The notes below the pieces were generated by a model, which ran no database searches, had not been told where the DNA came from, and saw nothing but the letters and a program-made list of their open reading frames with translations. Shown here one piece after another: positions 36,059 through 44,927 of a DNA stretch of 64,000 nt. The stretch spans positions 227,086 to 291,085 of the forward strand of contig NZ_NKHR01000004.1 of assembly GCF_014467285.1 (NCBI RefSeq), given 5' to 3'. Origin of the DNA: Xenorhabdus sp014467285. Its GTDB lineage: Bacteria > Pseudomonadota > Gammaproteobacteria > Enterobacterales > Enterobacteriaceae. The translations under genes were made by a program, and so were the position numbers. Each line of letters opens with the position of its first letter. The stretch's first letter is position 1.

Positions 36059-36586
36059 CTATGGCATTTCTTGTTGTTGGGCTTTCAACTTCTTCAGTGC
36101 CTTATGTTGCTCCCTACGTTGTTTGAAAAACGCACTCAACATCGTAGAGCACTCTTGCGCCAATACACCGCCAGTGATGTCAATCTGATGATTCATGCCC
36201 GGGTGACGCAATATATCAATCAATGATCCGACAGCTCCCGTTTTCATATCGCTGGCACCATAAACCAACCGTTGTATCCGGCTGTGTACCATTGCCCCTG
36301 CGCACATTACACAAGGTTCCAGAGTGACATACAGTGTCGTATTCAATAGACGATAGTTCTGCAATTGCATACCACCACGCCGCAGGGCTATGATTTCTGC
36401 ATGTGCGGTAGGATCATGATCGGTAATCGGATGATTAAAGCCTTCGGCAATAATTTCATTATCTGCTACCAATATAGCACCTACAGGAATCTCACCTTTT
36501 TCTTGTGCCTGCATTGCTAATTCTATTGCTCGACGCATCCAATATTCATCACTATAGTTTTCGTTTACCGTATATATTTCTGTCAC
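36059..36586 (-). CDS. tadA: tRNA-specific adenosine deaminase
   Basis: 175 residues. Converts A34 to inosine in tRNA-Arg(ACG). Zinc ligands and catalytic Glu are in THAE-type TAHAEIIAL and LEPCVMCAGAM; the ending QRREQHKALKKLKAQQ is basic. Convergent with mltF, with 21 bases between the stops. Confidence 0.95.
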   Translation of the reverse strand: MTEIYTVNENYSDEYWMRRAIELAMQAQEKGEIPVGAILVADNEIIAEGFNHPITDHDPTAHAEIIALRRGGMQLQNYRLLNTTLYVTLEPCVMCAGAMVHSRIQRLVYGASDMKTGAVGSLIDILRHPGMNHQIDITGGVLAQECSTMLSAFFKQRREQHKALKKLKAQQQEMP

Positions 36587-36872
36587 CGCATATTCTCTTA
36601 CTTATGAAAATCCCGATCATTATAGCGGGTCATCATCAATATTGTTTACTCATCTCAATTTGCTGATTCAACCTGAAACCCGGCCTCTATTTTAAGTAAC
36701 TTGGTCAAAACCTCTCAATGAATGGAAATATCATTTAAGCAAAAGAAACAATAACATTTCATCTATATTCAGGATGCTCATCTATAAACAAAACTTGCTT
36801 ATTAAACGAGCTTTTTTTAACATCCTGATATTGGTTATTAAGATCGATTATTTTCCCAAAGGATAAATATTC
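36587..36872. other. Intergenic, tadA / fosA-like
   Basis: AT-rich divergent region of about 285 bases. AGGA precedes the fosA-like ATG. No operator recognised. Confidence 0.4.
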
Positions 36873-37271
36873 ATGCTGACAGGACTTAATCACCTGACAC
36901 TTGCCACAGCAAACCTTGAACGCAGCCTGAATTTCTACATTAATCAGCTTGGTTTTACGCCACATGTACGTTGGCAAAATGGCGCTTACCTAAGCCTTAA
37001 AGAACTGTGGCTCTGCCTTTCTTGTGATGAAGCCAAACCTGCAAGGGATTATACCCACATCGCCTTTAGCATTTCGGCTAGTGATTTTCCTGCTTTCAAA
37101 GAGAAAATACTGGCTGCGGGTATACAACAATGGAAAGAAAATCGCAGTGAAGGAGAATCCATTTATCTGCTTGATCCTGATGGGCATCAACTTGAAATCC
37201 ACGTTGGTTCACTTGCAAGCCGACTTGATGCTTTAAGAAAAACGCCTTACAAGGGTTTGAAATGGTATTAA
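36873..37271 (+). CDS. fosA: FosA-type glutathione transferase (glyoxalase fold)
   Basis: 132 residues, nearly full match to chromosomal FosA proteins: MLTGLNHLTLA start, GAYLSLKELWLCLS, DYTHIAFSIS, NRSEGESIYLLDPDGHQLEIHVGSL, ending PYKGLKWY. The Mn(II) ligands H7, H62 and E108 are present. FosA opens the epoxide of fosfomycin with glutathione. It is probably a native chromosomal gene; substrate range in this host is not known. Its stop abuts the convergent alkA stop (one base apart). Confidence 0.88.
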   Translation: MLTGLNHLTLATANLERSLNFYINQLGFTPHVRWQNGAYLSLKELWLCLSCDEAKPARDYTHIAFSISASDFPAFKEKILAAGIQQWKENRSEGESIYLLDPDGHQLEIHVGSLASRLDALRKTPYKGLKWY

Positions 37272-38189
37272 TTAATACCCACTACTGGACTGTTGTCGCC
37301 ATAAATGTGCGCCTACCAGAGCCTTCCAAGGCGAAAAACCTGCCAGCCATTCTTCTGCCTGAGCAGCATCCACTTTATCTTCTTGCTTAAGCAAATATTG
37401 GAGATTACGCCTTACCGCAACATCACCATGCAGTGAACCATTCAGATAATTAAGCCCTCGCAGCAAAGCATAATTAACTGTCCACATGCCGATGCCTTTG
37501 ATGGCAAGTAAATTATCCTTCAGACAGTTGATTGCATTTTCCCCCTCTGGAATATTCAACACCAACGCGCCAGAATCGATAAGCTGACAAACATTCAGCA
37601 AGGCATTAGCTTTACCTACGGAAAAACCACATTGACGCAGATCCTGTTCAGAACACTGAATAACCTGTTTATGAGTCGGATGGCACAATAATCCTGAAGA
37701 ATGCTGAATGCCGATTGCCTGAATAAAACGCCGTCGAATAGAAATTGCTGCACTTACGCTGATCTGTTGGCCAATGATTGCCCAACTCAGTGCTTCAAAA
37801 GGCGTGGCTGACTGATAAATGCGTAAGCCCGTTTGTCTGGTAACCAAATCGCCAATAACAGGATGATCATGATATAGGGATTCAAACAATTCGACAGGTT
37901 GCTTCAACCCCAACATGTGTGAAGCCAGCGCAGATAATGCTTCATCTGAACAAAGATCCCCATCGCCATCAATATCAAGCTGTATACGTGCTTTATTCTT
38001 TTCAAGGGCTATTGTCAGGAGAGCCGGGTTTTCCTGCCAGACCATTCCCTTTTTAATTTTATTCTGTTGCACAATTTCAGAAACTTCCATTTCATCTCTT
38101 TGATGAAAGGCCAAAAAATCCTTCGTGTGATAATTAGTTGGTAATACTATTTCTATAAAACCGTTTTCTATAAAACCGCTTGCCTTCAT
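37272..38189 (-). CDS. alkA: DNA-3-methyladenine glycosylase II, AlkA-type
   Basis: 305 residues of the HhH-GPD glycosylase superfamily. The hairpin LLAIKGIGMWTVNYALLRGL and the downstream GDVAVRRNL carrying the catalytic Asp are intact, with the SWAIIGQQISVSAA helix ahead. It removes alkylated bases in repair. The N-terminal domain is divergent from E. coli AlkA. Codons 5-9 include a 14-base direct duplication (FIENGFIE), a small expansion. No Ada partner is next to it. Confidence 0.85.
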   Translation of the reverse strand: MKASGFIENGFIEIVLPTNYHTKDFLAFHQRDEMEVSEIVQQNKIKKGMVWQENPALLTIALEKNKARIQLDIDGDGDLCSDEALSALASHMLGLKQPVELFESLYHDHPVIGDLVTRQTGLRIYQSATPFEALSWAIIGQQISVSAAISIRRRFIQAIGIQHSSGLLCHPTHKQVIQCSEQDLRQCGFSVGKANALLNVCQLIDSGALVLNIPEGENAINCLKDNLLAIKGIGMWTVNYALLRGLNYLNGSLHGDVAVRRNLQYLLKQEDKVDAAQAEEWLAGFSPWKALVGAHLWRQQSSSGY

Positions 38190-38274
38190 TAAAAAAACTC
38201 CGGAACATACATGATTGAGATAATTATGTAACAGGCTTCAAGTTACAATGCAATGGCAAATTTACAAACCCAAA

Positions 38275-38919
38275 CTACAAAATATCATCAATTTTATATT
38301 GAGTTAATTCATCATTCAGTTCCTTAATTTGATATTTTGATGGGCTTAATACCAACAGGTAAATACCAATACCCATAAATAAAATCATACTTAAAATGAC
38401 CAAGAGAAAATCGAAAAACGCTCCTATTGTATTGGTAACAACATCAACCCTTAATAAAAACGCAATCAATACAATAAATGCCAATGCAAAAAAGTAAATA
38501 GAAAATATCTTTTCAAACCAATAAGTAACATAATAAAATGGCTTAACTTTTACTTGAACTACACCAGAATCTAACACAGCATATGCCTTTAACTTTTTCA
38601 GATTAGCTATACATTCAATACCTAACCCACCTTGTTTTAGCTTGATGAATATTTTTCTGAATCTGTCAGATTTAATTTTTGTAGTATCAAACATTATCTC
38701 AGATGCAATCGCATATTTAAGATAGTTCTTGTCACCTTCATCCAAGTAATTATTATACTGATTCAAATAGTTAATGTACTTTATCGCTTTCCGTTCTCTG
38801 AACACACATACGTCTGTATAAAGCTTCTTTAAAACAGATAAAATAATACCAATAAAAGTACCAATAGATCCCAAAACCTTCACGATATCATCACCGTGTT
38901 TTACGATGTATTCAATCAT
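38275..38919 (-). CDS. Unknown membrane protein, low-GC
   Basis: 214 residues, unrecognised. Hydrophobic helices at about 13-30 (VLGSIGTFIGIILSVLKK), 136-156 (IYFFALAFIVLIAFLL) and 165-195 (IGAFFDFLLVILSMILFMGIGIYLLVL); a soluble basic stretch in between. Short cytosolic tail KYQIKELNDELTQYKIDD. Preceded by GAGT near the ATG. Very AT-rich codons compared with neighbours suggest acquisition. The layout (N-terminal anchor, cytosolic middle, C-terminal hairpin) is found in some defence-associated and phage-exclusion proteins, but nothing specific supports that. Confidence 0.6.
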   Translation of the reverse strand: MIEYIVKHGDDIVKVLGSIGTFIGIILSVLKKLYTDVCVFRERKAIKYINYLNQYNNYLDEGDKNYLKYAIASEIMFDTTKIKSDRFRKIFIKLKQGGLGIECIANLKKLKAYAVLDSGVVQVKVKPFYYVTYWFEKIFSIYFFALAFIVLIAFLLRVDVVTNTIGAFFDFLLVILSMILFMGIGIYLLVLSPSKYQIKELNDELTQYKIDDIL

Positions 38920-39390
38920 ATTGTTACTCTAAATAATTTAAAACATACTTAAGTATATACCATGATAATTACACGGGATTGTTGGCAAAATTATCAATCA
39001 ATATTCTCCATTACGCCGACTGGAAGAAATTCGATGACTTTCCATTCCACCAGTGTCTAAATAGAAGGTTTATTGAGTTAGAAATGTGTTTTATTTTCAA
39101 TTCATCACACAATTCATGAACCACAACAAGAATGGCACACTTCGCTTGTTAACATTTATTTGACAAAACACGTCTCAATAAATTTTGTGCTAACATAGTC
39201 ACCATACAGGAGGTAAAGGTGAGATATCGTGAATAACGGACTGCTTGAAATCGGCTGAATATGTCTTCGTGATGATAGTGAAGAACAACACGATGTTTAA
39301 ATTCTAATGGGTGTTTTTTTCTACTCATTGAAGCACAAAACCCCTAATTGTCAGATGTCCAACTTTCGGGGTTCACTTCACAGAGGCGGG
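38920..39390. other. Accessory intergenic with decayed mobile DNA
   Basis: About 470 bases. 39180-39310 has a good ribosome site (AGGAGGTAAAGGTG) ahead of a very short open frame that meets a stop after nine codons, likely a dead gene. 39356-39380 resembles an IS3/IS150-group end. Nothing else identified. Confidence 0.4.
39356..39380 (-). mobile_element. IS3-family (IS150-group-like) terminal repeat
   Basis: The reverse complement begins TGAAGTGAACCCCGAAAGTT, matching the common IS150-group end TGaaGTGcaCCCC-AAAGTTGGACA. No transposase gene is left beside it; likely a solo end. Confidence 0.4.
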
Positions 39391-40023
39391 TTATTTATTC
39401 GGAAGTGTTATTTTCGAAATTATGGCTAGTCTGTTCATGTAATGCTCTGCATGACCCCATAGCCAAGACTGATAGTAACCTACATCATCCTCATTAGATA
39501 TTTGTCTAACTTCACCACTCATTACATCGTAGCCGTAGACATATAATCTATATTGTAATGCTTCATACATTCTAGCTTGCCAGAACGACATACCTTCAGT
39601 TGTTTGATTTACATCAGAAACCACAACATCATAACTTTTAATCAAATAATGGAAGAATATTTTTGAGGCTAGGCCAGTTAACGCTGCGTTATGCTGAGGC
39701 TTTTTCGTGCGCCAAATCAGAACCTGAGACACGGGCCGACAGTTAAGCTCTACGTCATTAGTCACCATCACCTTGTTGTAATAAACAACTTCATGAGTAA
39801 TATCGCACAGTAAAGCCAGTTCAAAATTGATCTTACCCAAGTCCAACCTATTATCAACCCGAACAAGTCGATATCCCGGTGGCAAAATTAGCTCGTCAAC
39901 GTCTTTTACTATCTCGCTAGCCAATGGATTAAGGGCATCATACAGATCAAGGTTACGTTTAGACTCATTCAGGTGACTGAAATCAGCAGCAATTTTATCT
40001 ATCTTTTCAAGATGTAATGGCAT
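39391..40023 (-). CDS. Unknown 210-aa protein, phage-associated context
   Basis: 210 residues with a strong ribosome site (GAGGGGA) 4 bases before the ATG. No family name recognised. The core (about 85-175, ITHEVVYYNKVMV through QARMYEALQYRLYVYGYD) has alternating hydrophobic stretches plausible for an N-acyltransferase-like fold; this is a guess. No signal peptide or membrane segment. It lies next to a phage antirepressor relic, so it may be a prophage remnant or moron gene. Confidence 0.6.
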   Translation of the reverse strand: MPLHLEKIDKIAADFSHLNESKRNLDLYDALNPLASEIVKDVDELILPPGYRLVRVDNRLDLGKINFELALLCDITHEVVYYNKVMVTNDVELNCRPVSQVLIWRTKKPQHNAALTGLASKIFFHYLIKSYDVVVSDVNQTTEGMSFWQARMYEALQYRLYVYGYDVMSGEVRQISNEDDVGYYQSWLWGHAEHYMNRLAIISKITLPNK

Positions 40024-40192
40024 ACAGTCCCCTCAATAAAACATTCAAAATTTATCTCATTGATAAATTACTTTGAGGTAATCTTAGACCGTTTGAACCC
40101 AAGGTTCAACAACCGAGGTTGTGTTTTATTTGTTTCGTTATTGATTAAAATGTACCAATTTGTTTCAGTTTTTAGCCCTCCGTGACTTGGTG
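40024..40192. other. Spacer upstream of the 210-aa gene
   Basis: Promoter region of the 210-aa gene, AT-rich, no motif recognised. Confidence 0.3.
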
Positions 40193-40507
40193 TTAGAATA
40201 CATTCATTGGCAATGAGAGCAGATTTTCAATGTAAAACCCATATCGCTTTGCTACTCCATCAATGATACCTCTAGGTGTCTCCGTTCCAACCGTAAAGGC
40301 CTCTGTTTTATTGAGGTGTTTATCGTAGATTTTCATCTTGATAATGTATCTGAAATTTGGTGGCTGCTTCACGCGCTCTTTCTTTTTAACCTCACCCGTA
40401 GTCCAGTACTTATAGAGGACATCATCACATTCCTCTTGATACCGGCTGACTTTATCCCTGATCGACGCTTTAACTTTGTTCGGGCTGATAGTTGCTAACC
40501 AGCCAGC
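40193..40507 (-). pseudogene. Phage antirepressor (P22_AR_N-type) fragment
   Basis: A minus-strand frame from just after an in-frame TAA (40508-40510) to a TAA at 40193 reads AGWLATISPNKVKASIRDKV, then SRYQEECDDVLYKYWTTGE: the signature of the P22 antirepressor N-terminal domain. The first half of that domain is missing and there is no start codon. The end (KIYDKHLNKTEAFTVGTETP, YGFYIENLLSLP) is unrecognised. A relic of a lost prophage. Confidence 0.7.
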
Positions 40508-40510
40508 TTA

Positions 40511-40943
40511 CGTAGCTCTAATCAACTTATTGATTTAAAAAATAATTTTGTAGGTATAACGATTTTCGTGATACCTTTAGAGGAGCATGTTTTTAACCTC
40601 TCTAACTGTGATTGCCACTTTTCATGTGTGAGCCAGTATATGGAGACTTACACGACTCCCAACTAGCTAAGGCGCTTAAATATACATCATTTTTGGGCCA
40701 CCGGCGTTTGTGTTACTATGTTTTCCATTAAAAACGCCGTAATATCATGATATTGATATATTAGCTCACACATCACTACATTTTAGGCACCTAAGACCGT
40801 CATGTGTTGCGGTTTTGTGTTACGGAACATCGATTTTAAATGTAAAACATACTGTATAAAAACCCAAAGATCGTGTAAATATAACGAATACAGAAGTCAC
40901 TTAATTACTTGTTTTAAAACGTTAATATACATAATATACTGAA
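40511..40943. other. Intergenic upstream of yfhL
   Basis: About 430 bases, AT-rich, no gene recognised. The last 80 bases should hold the yfhL promoter. Confidence 0.35.
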
Positions 40944-41204
40944 ATGGCACTACTAATTACCAAACGCTGTATCAATTGTGATATGTGTGAACCTGAATGT
41001 CCTAATCAGGCTATCACAATGGGTGCGGAGATCTACGAAATTGAGCCTGAACGCTGTACTGAATGTGTCGGGCATTATGAAAAGCCAACTTGCCAGTCTG
41101 TCTGCCCGATCACTAATACTATTATTCTTGATCCTAACCATCAGGAAACCGAAGAGCAATTGTGGGATAAGTTTGTACTCTTACATCATGCTGATAAGAT
41201 CTGA
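40944..41204 (+). CDS. yfhL: Ferredoxin YfhL, 2[4Fe-4S]-type
   Basis: 86 residues. Two cluster motifs: CINCDMCEPECP and the Alvin-type CTECVGHYEKPTCQSVCP with its long loop between the first two Cys ligands. An electron-transfer protein of low potential. In E. coli it lies upstream of acpS as here; it is convergent with acpS (2 bases between stops). Confidence 0.95.
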   Translation: MALLITKRCINCDMCEPECPNQAITMGAEIYEIEPERCTECVGHYEKPTCQSVCPITNTIILDPNHQETEEQLWDKFVLLHHADKI

Positions 41205-41206
41205 AT

Positions 41207-41587
41207 TTAACTTTCCAATATGACTGTCGCACAAGCATAACGACGTTCATCTGCTAGTGTGACATGTATAGATCTGACATTCAGTTTATTAGCCAGCACA
41301 TTAGCCTCTCCATGAAGTTTTAATGTGGGTTTTCCCAGTGGATCATTAATAACTTCAAATTGATTAAAGGCCAAGCCATTGCGGATACCCGTTCCAAGTG
41401 CTTTGGCTGCCGCTTCCTTGACTGCAAACCGCTTTGCAAGGAAGCGGACGGGCTGATTATGCTGTTGATATTGTTGCCATTCCCCATTGCTCAGAATACG
41501 TCTTGCCAGACGTTCACCGGAGCGCCCGATAATTTCCTCAATACGGGATATTTCAACAATATCTGTGCCTAATCCAATAATGCCCAT
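41207..41587 (-). CDS. acpS: Holo-[acyl-carrier-protein] synthase
   Basis: 126 residues. Transfers 4'-phosphopantetheine from CoA to the serine of ACP. Magnesium ligands are in GLGTDIVEISRIE and the catalytic motif KRFAVKEAAAKALG. Its start codon shares one base with the pdxJ stop, so translation is coupled. Confidence 0.97.
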   Translation of the reverse strand: MGIIGLGTDIVEISRIEEIIGRSGERLARRILSNGEWQQYQQHNQPVRFLAKRFAVKEAAAKALGTGIRNGLAFNQFEVINDPLGKPTLKLHGEANVLANKLNVRSIHVTLADERRYACATVILES

Positions 41588-42318
41588 TAACGACGTGCTT
41601 CTCTCAATAAAGTTTTCATATCTGCAACTGCAGCAGACAGGCCACTAAGTACAGCACGGCCAATGATGGCATGTCCGATATTCAATTCATAAATTTCAGG
41701 CAGGGCAGCAATACGCTGTACATTGTGATAGGTCAGACCGTGACCAGCATTGACTTTAATGCCTTTTCCAGCCGCGTAAGTTGCAGCTTTTTTGATACGC
41801 TGGAACTCTTTTTCCTGCTGTATCTCGTCTTTCGCATCTGCATACGCACCAGTGTGAATCTCAATAAATGGCGCCCCAACTTCAACAGCAGCATCAATTT
41901 GCTGGTGATCCGCATCGATAAACAGAGATACCAGAATGCCCGCTTCCGATAGAGCCTTGACAGCCTCAGCAATATGTTTTTTTTGCCCACATACATCCAA
42001 TCCCCCTTCTGTCGTGACTTCCTGACGCTTTTCAGGAACTAAACAACAGAAAGCAGGTTTGATGTGAGTGGCAATACCAACCATTTCATCCGTTACAGCC
42101 ATCTCGAGATTCATGCGAGTTTGAATCGTGCTTTTTAATAGTTGAACATCTCTGTCAGTAATGTGGCGACGGTCTTCACGCAGATGAACCGTTATACCAT
42201 CAGCTCCCGCCTGTTCCGCCACAAATGCAGCCTGAACGGGATCAGGATATTGTGTCCCACGGGCATTACGTAAGGTTGCAATATGATCAATGTTGATACC
42301 TAACAATACCTCAGCCAT
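41587..42318 (-). CDS. pdxJ: Pyridoxine 5'-phosphate synthase
   Basis: 243 residues from the ATG at 42318 (MAEVLLGINIDHIATLRNARG); five extra codons upstream are discarded since the family begins here. Condenses 3-amino-2-oxopropyl phosphate with deoxyxylulose 5-phosphate, the ring-closing step of vitamin B6 synthesis. Catalytic blocks GADGITVHLREDRRHI and VNAGHGLTYHNV are intact. Ordered recO-pdxJ-acpS as in E. coli. Confidence 0.97.
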   Translation of the reverse strand: MAEVLLGINIDHIATLRNARGTQYPDPVQAAFVAEQAGADGITVHLREDRRHITDRDVQLLKSTIQTRMNLEMAVTDEMVGIATHIKPAFCCLVPEKRQEVTTEGGLDVCGQKKHIAEAVKALSEAGILVSLFIDADHQQIDAAVEVGAPFIEIHTGAYADAKDEIQQEKEFQRIKKAATYAAGKGIKVNAGHGLTYHNVQRIAALPEIYELNIGHAIIGRAVLSGLSAAVADMKTLLREARR

Positions 42319-42386
42319 TTTTAGCTCCTGCAATAATATAAAATTCAGTAAAGTCTACACGTTTCATTATGAAGAAGTGGCTTACT

Positions 42387-43124
42387 TTAATTTTCATTTT
42401 TCTTGTTGGGATTATCGGTTTTTTTATGTACAAATTGGCGAAACAATTCACGACTTTTTAGCGGTTTTCCGCCCAAATAAGGCTTCAATGCAATGCGAGT
42501 GAAGCGCTTAGCTGCTTTCAAAGTCGCACCATCTGGAAATTCACCCACTGCCAATGCCTTTAATTCATAACCAGTAAAACTGTAGTGATCAAGAACCAAA
42601 CTGGCAATAAACCCTTTTTCTTCACGATAACGATAAGTCATCTCATCCGCGACAGGCTCACCACTGCCTGCACAGTGAAGATAATCTACGCCGTATCCCA
42701 TATTGGTCAGTAACGCTAACTCAAAACGGCGCAAAGCATATTCCGGCGTGTGTTCACTCGCCGCGAGCACTTGTAGGCATTGGAGATAATCGAAAAAAAG
42801 TGCGGGATATGCCATTCCTTGCTCAAGAACTCTGGATAAGAGTTCATTCACGTACAATCCGCTGTAAAGTACGCTCCCCGTTAAGGGAAGAGCCAATGAG
42901 ATAGGTTCGGCATCTCGTAATGTTTTGATTTCCCCCCGCCCACTCCAGCGAATGAGCAGCGGGGTGAAAGGTTGCAAGCAACCTTTTAGATGAGAGCGAC
43001 GGCTGCGTGCGCCTTTCGCTAAAACACGTACCCGCCCTTCGTTTTCAGTAAAGAAATCCAGTAATAAACTGGTTTCACTGTAAGGGCGTCCATGAAGCAC
43101 AAAAGCTCTCTGCCAGCCGTCCAC
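42387..43124 (-). CDS. recO: DNA repair protein RecO
   Basis: 245 residues. Recombination mediator that loads RecA onto SSB-coated DNA with RecR. The OB-fold (about 1-80) has AFVLHGRPYSETSLLLDFF, then a helical region with LLTNMGYGVDY. Nine bases separate it from era. Confidence 0.95.
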   Translation of the reverse strand: MDGWQRAFVLHGRPYSETSLLLDFFTENEGRVRVLAKGARSRRSHLKGCLQPFTPLLIRWSGRGEIKTLRDAEPISLALPLTGSVLYSGLYVNELLSRVLEQGMAYPALFFDYLQCLQVLAASEHTPEYALRRFELALLTNMGYGVDYLHCAGSGEPVADEMTYRYREEKGFIASLVLDHYSFTGYELKALAVGEFPDGATLKAAKRFTRIALKPYLGGKPLKSRELFRQFVHKKTDNPNKKNEN

Positions 43125-43133
43125 AAATCAGCC

Positions 43134-44039
43134 TTATAAGTCGTCGATGTAACCGAGGCTACGCAGCGCTCGTTCATCATCAGCCCAACCCGCTTTTACT
43201 TTTACCCACAGTTCCAGATGGACTTTGACATCAAACAGCCTTTCCATATCTTGGCGGGCTTCTGTACCAATCGTCTTGATTTTGCTGCCTTTATTACCAA
43301 TCACCATTTTCTTCTGGCCGTCACGTTCTACCAGAATCAAACCGTGGATTGTATATCCTCCACGTTCATTGACAACAAATTGTTCAATTTCCACTGTCAC
43401 GGAATACGGCAGCTCATCCCCCAAGAAACGCATCAGCTTTTCACGGATGATTTCTGAAGCCATAAAACGCTGTGAACGATCGGTAATATAATCTTCAGGG
43501 AAATGGTGTTCAGCCTGTGGTATATGATCGCGTACAATTTTGGCAATAGTATCAACATTCATGCCTTTTTCTGCGCTGATCGGCACAACATCAATGAAAT
43601 TCATCTGTTGGCTAAGAAAACCAATATGTGGCAGGAGAATGGTTTTGTCTGTCACATTGTCCACTTTATTAATGGCAAGCAGGACAGGGCAACGCAAGTG
43701 ACGCAACTTATTCACCACCATTTCATCATCCGGCGTCCAGTGTGTACCTTCCACAACAAAGATAACCAGTTCTACATCACCAATAGAGCTGCTCGCCGCA
43801 CGGTTCATCAAACGGTTGATCGCACGTTTTTCTTCAATATGAAGGCCCGGCGTATCAACATAGATGGTTTGGTAAGCCCCTTCCGTATGAATTCCCATGA
43901 TGCGATGACGCGTCGTTTGGGGTTTACGAGAGGTAATGGATACTTTCTGACCCAATAACTGATTCAATAAAGTCGATTTACCGACGTTGGGTCGCCCGAC
44001 TATTGCAACAAATCCGCAATAGTTTTTTTCTTCGCTCAT
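43134..44039 (-). CDS. era: GTPase Era
   Basis: 301 residues, essential 16S rRNA-binding GTPase for 30S maturation. G1 GRPNVGKSTLLN, G3 DTPGLH, G4 NKVD; the C-terminal KH domain contains VIGNKGSKIKTIG. The ATG overlaps the rnc stop (ATGA), so it is translationally coupled to rnc. Confidence 0.98.
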   Translation of the reverse strand: MSEEKNYCGFVAIVGRPNVGKSTLLNQLLGQKVSITSRKPQTTRHRIMGIHTEGAYQTIYVDTPGLHIEEKRAINRLMNRAASSSIGDVELVIFVVEGTHWTPDDEMVVNKLRHLRCPVLLAINKVDNVTDKTILLPHIGFLSQQMNFIDVVPISAEKGMNVDTIAKIVRDHIPQAEHHFPEDYITDRSQRFMASEIIREKLMRFLGDELPYSVTVEIEQFVVNERGGYTIHGLILVERDGQKKMVIGNKGSKIKTIGTEARQDMERLFDVKVHLELWVKVKAGWADDERALRSLGYIDDL

Positions 44040-44716
44040 TCAAGCTCCAGTTGTTTTAATGCTTGTTCTGCAGCCGCCTGTTCTGCCTTGCGACGACTGG
44101 AACCTACTCCTCTGACAGGTTGTTCAAATCCACTGACCTGACAGTGAATTGTAAATTCCTGATCGTGTGCTTCCCCACGAACTTGAACAACCAGATATGT
44201 AGGCAACGGCAAATGACGCCCTTGCAGATATTCCTGTAAACGTGTTTTAGGGTCTTTTTGCTTGTCGCCCGGGCTGATTTCATTCAAGCGAGCTTCATAC
44301 CAACTCAAAATAATCTTTTCAATTGTCTGAATATCACTATCAAGAAAAATAGCCCCAATTAATGCTTCAATACTATCCGCTAAAATGGACTCGCGACGGT
44401 GTCCCCCGCTTTTTAACTCACCTGGCCCCAGACGTAGGCATTCACCTAATTCAAATTCTCTGGCCAGTTCTGCCAACGTATTGCCACGCACTAATGTTGC
44501 CCGCATACGACTCATGTCCCCTTCATCAACACGGGGAAAACGATGGTAAAGCGCATTAGCAATGACAAAACTCAGGATCGAGTCGCCAAGAAATTCCAGA
44601 CGTTCATTATGCTTACTGCTGGCACTGCGGTGAGTCAAGGCTTGAAGCAATAAATCGTGCTGTGTAAAGTTATATCCTAGCTTACGTTGTAATCGGTTCG
44701 TTATTATGGAGTTCAT
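44036..44716 (-). CDS. rnc: Ribonuclease III
   Basis: 226 residues. The signature ERLEFLGDSILSFVIA holds the catalytic Glu/Asp; dsRNA-binding domain spans about 155-226 with GVGSSRRKAEQAAAEQAL. Cleaves double-stranded RNA in rRNA processing and autoregulates through its leader. The leader hairpin at 44756-44821 is consistent with that. Confidence 0.98.
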   Translation of the reverse strand: MNSIITNRLQRKLGYNFTQHDLLLQALTHRSASSKHNERLEFLGDSILSFVIANALYHRFPRVDEGDMSRMRATLVRGNTLAELAREFELGECLRLGPGELKSGGHRRESILADSIEALIGAIFLDSDIQTIEKIILSWYEARLNEISPGDKQKDPKTRLQEYLQGRHLPLPTYLVVQVRGEAHDQEFTIHCQVSGFEQPVRGVGSSRRKAEQAAAEQALKQLELE

Positions 44717-44755
44717 GTGCTACCAATTCAGTTAGAATTCATCAAATAAAAGCAC

Positions 44756-44821
44756 ACGCAACAGACCTGTGAGGCCGATATCCCTAAAGATTAATAGGGG
44801 GGCCTTACAAAACTGTTGCGT
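44756..44821 (-). promoter_or_regulatory. rnc leader hairpin, RNase III target-like
   Basis: Nested inverted repeats ACGCAACAG/CTGTTGCGT (outer) with AGGCC/GGCCT (inner) lie 40-105 bases upstream of the rnc start. In E. coli RNase III cleaves a long leader hairpin in the same place to repress the rnc operon. Confidence 0.65.
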
Positions 44822-44927
44822 TTGCACTGGCTCCCTAAGAAGTCCATCATCATAAGGAACCAGTCATCTCGTTTGAAAGAATATTCTACACTGTGAGATA
44901 AATTAATGCTGCGCTAATATATAAATA

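Noticed and set aside
39230..39310. Short gene behind AGGAGGTAAAGGTG
   Set aside because: The frame meets a stop after nine codons; at best a remnant.
40316..40498. Plus-strand ORF of 60 codons
   Set aside because: Antisense to the phage antirepressor fragment, which has recognisable coding sequence on the minus strand.
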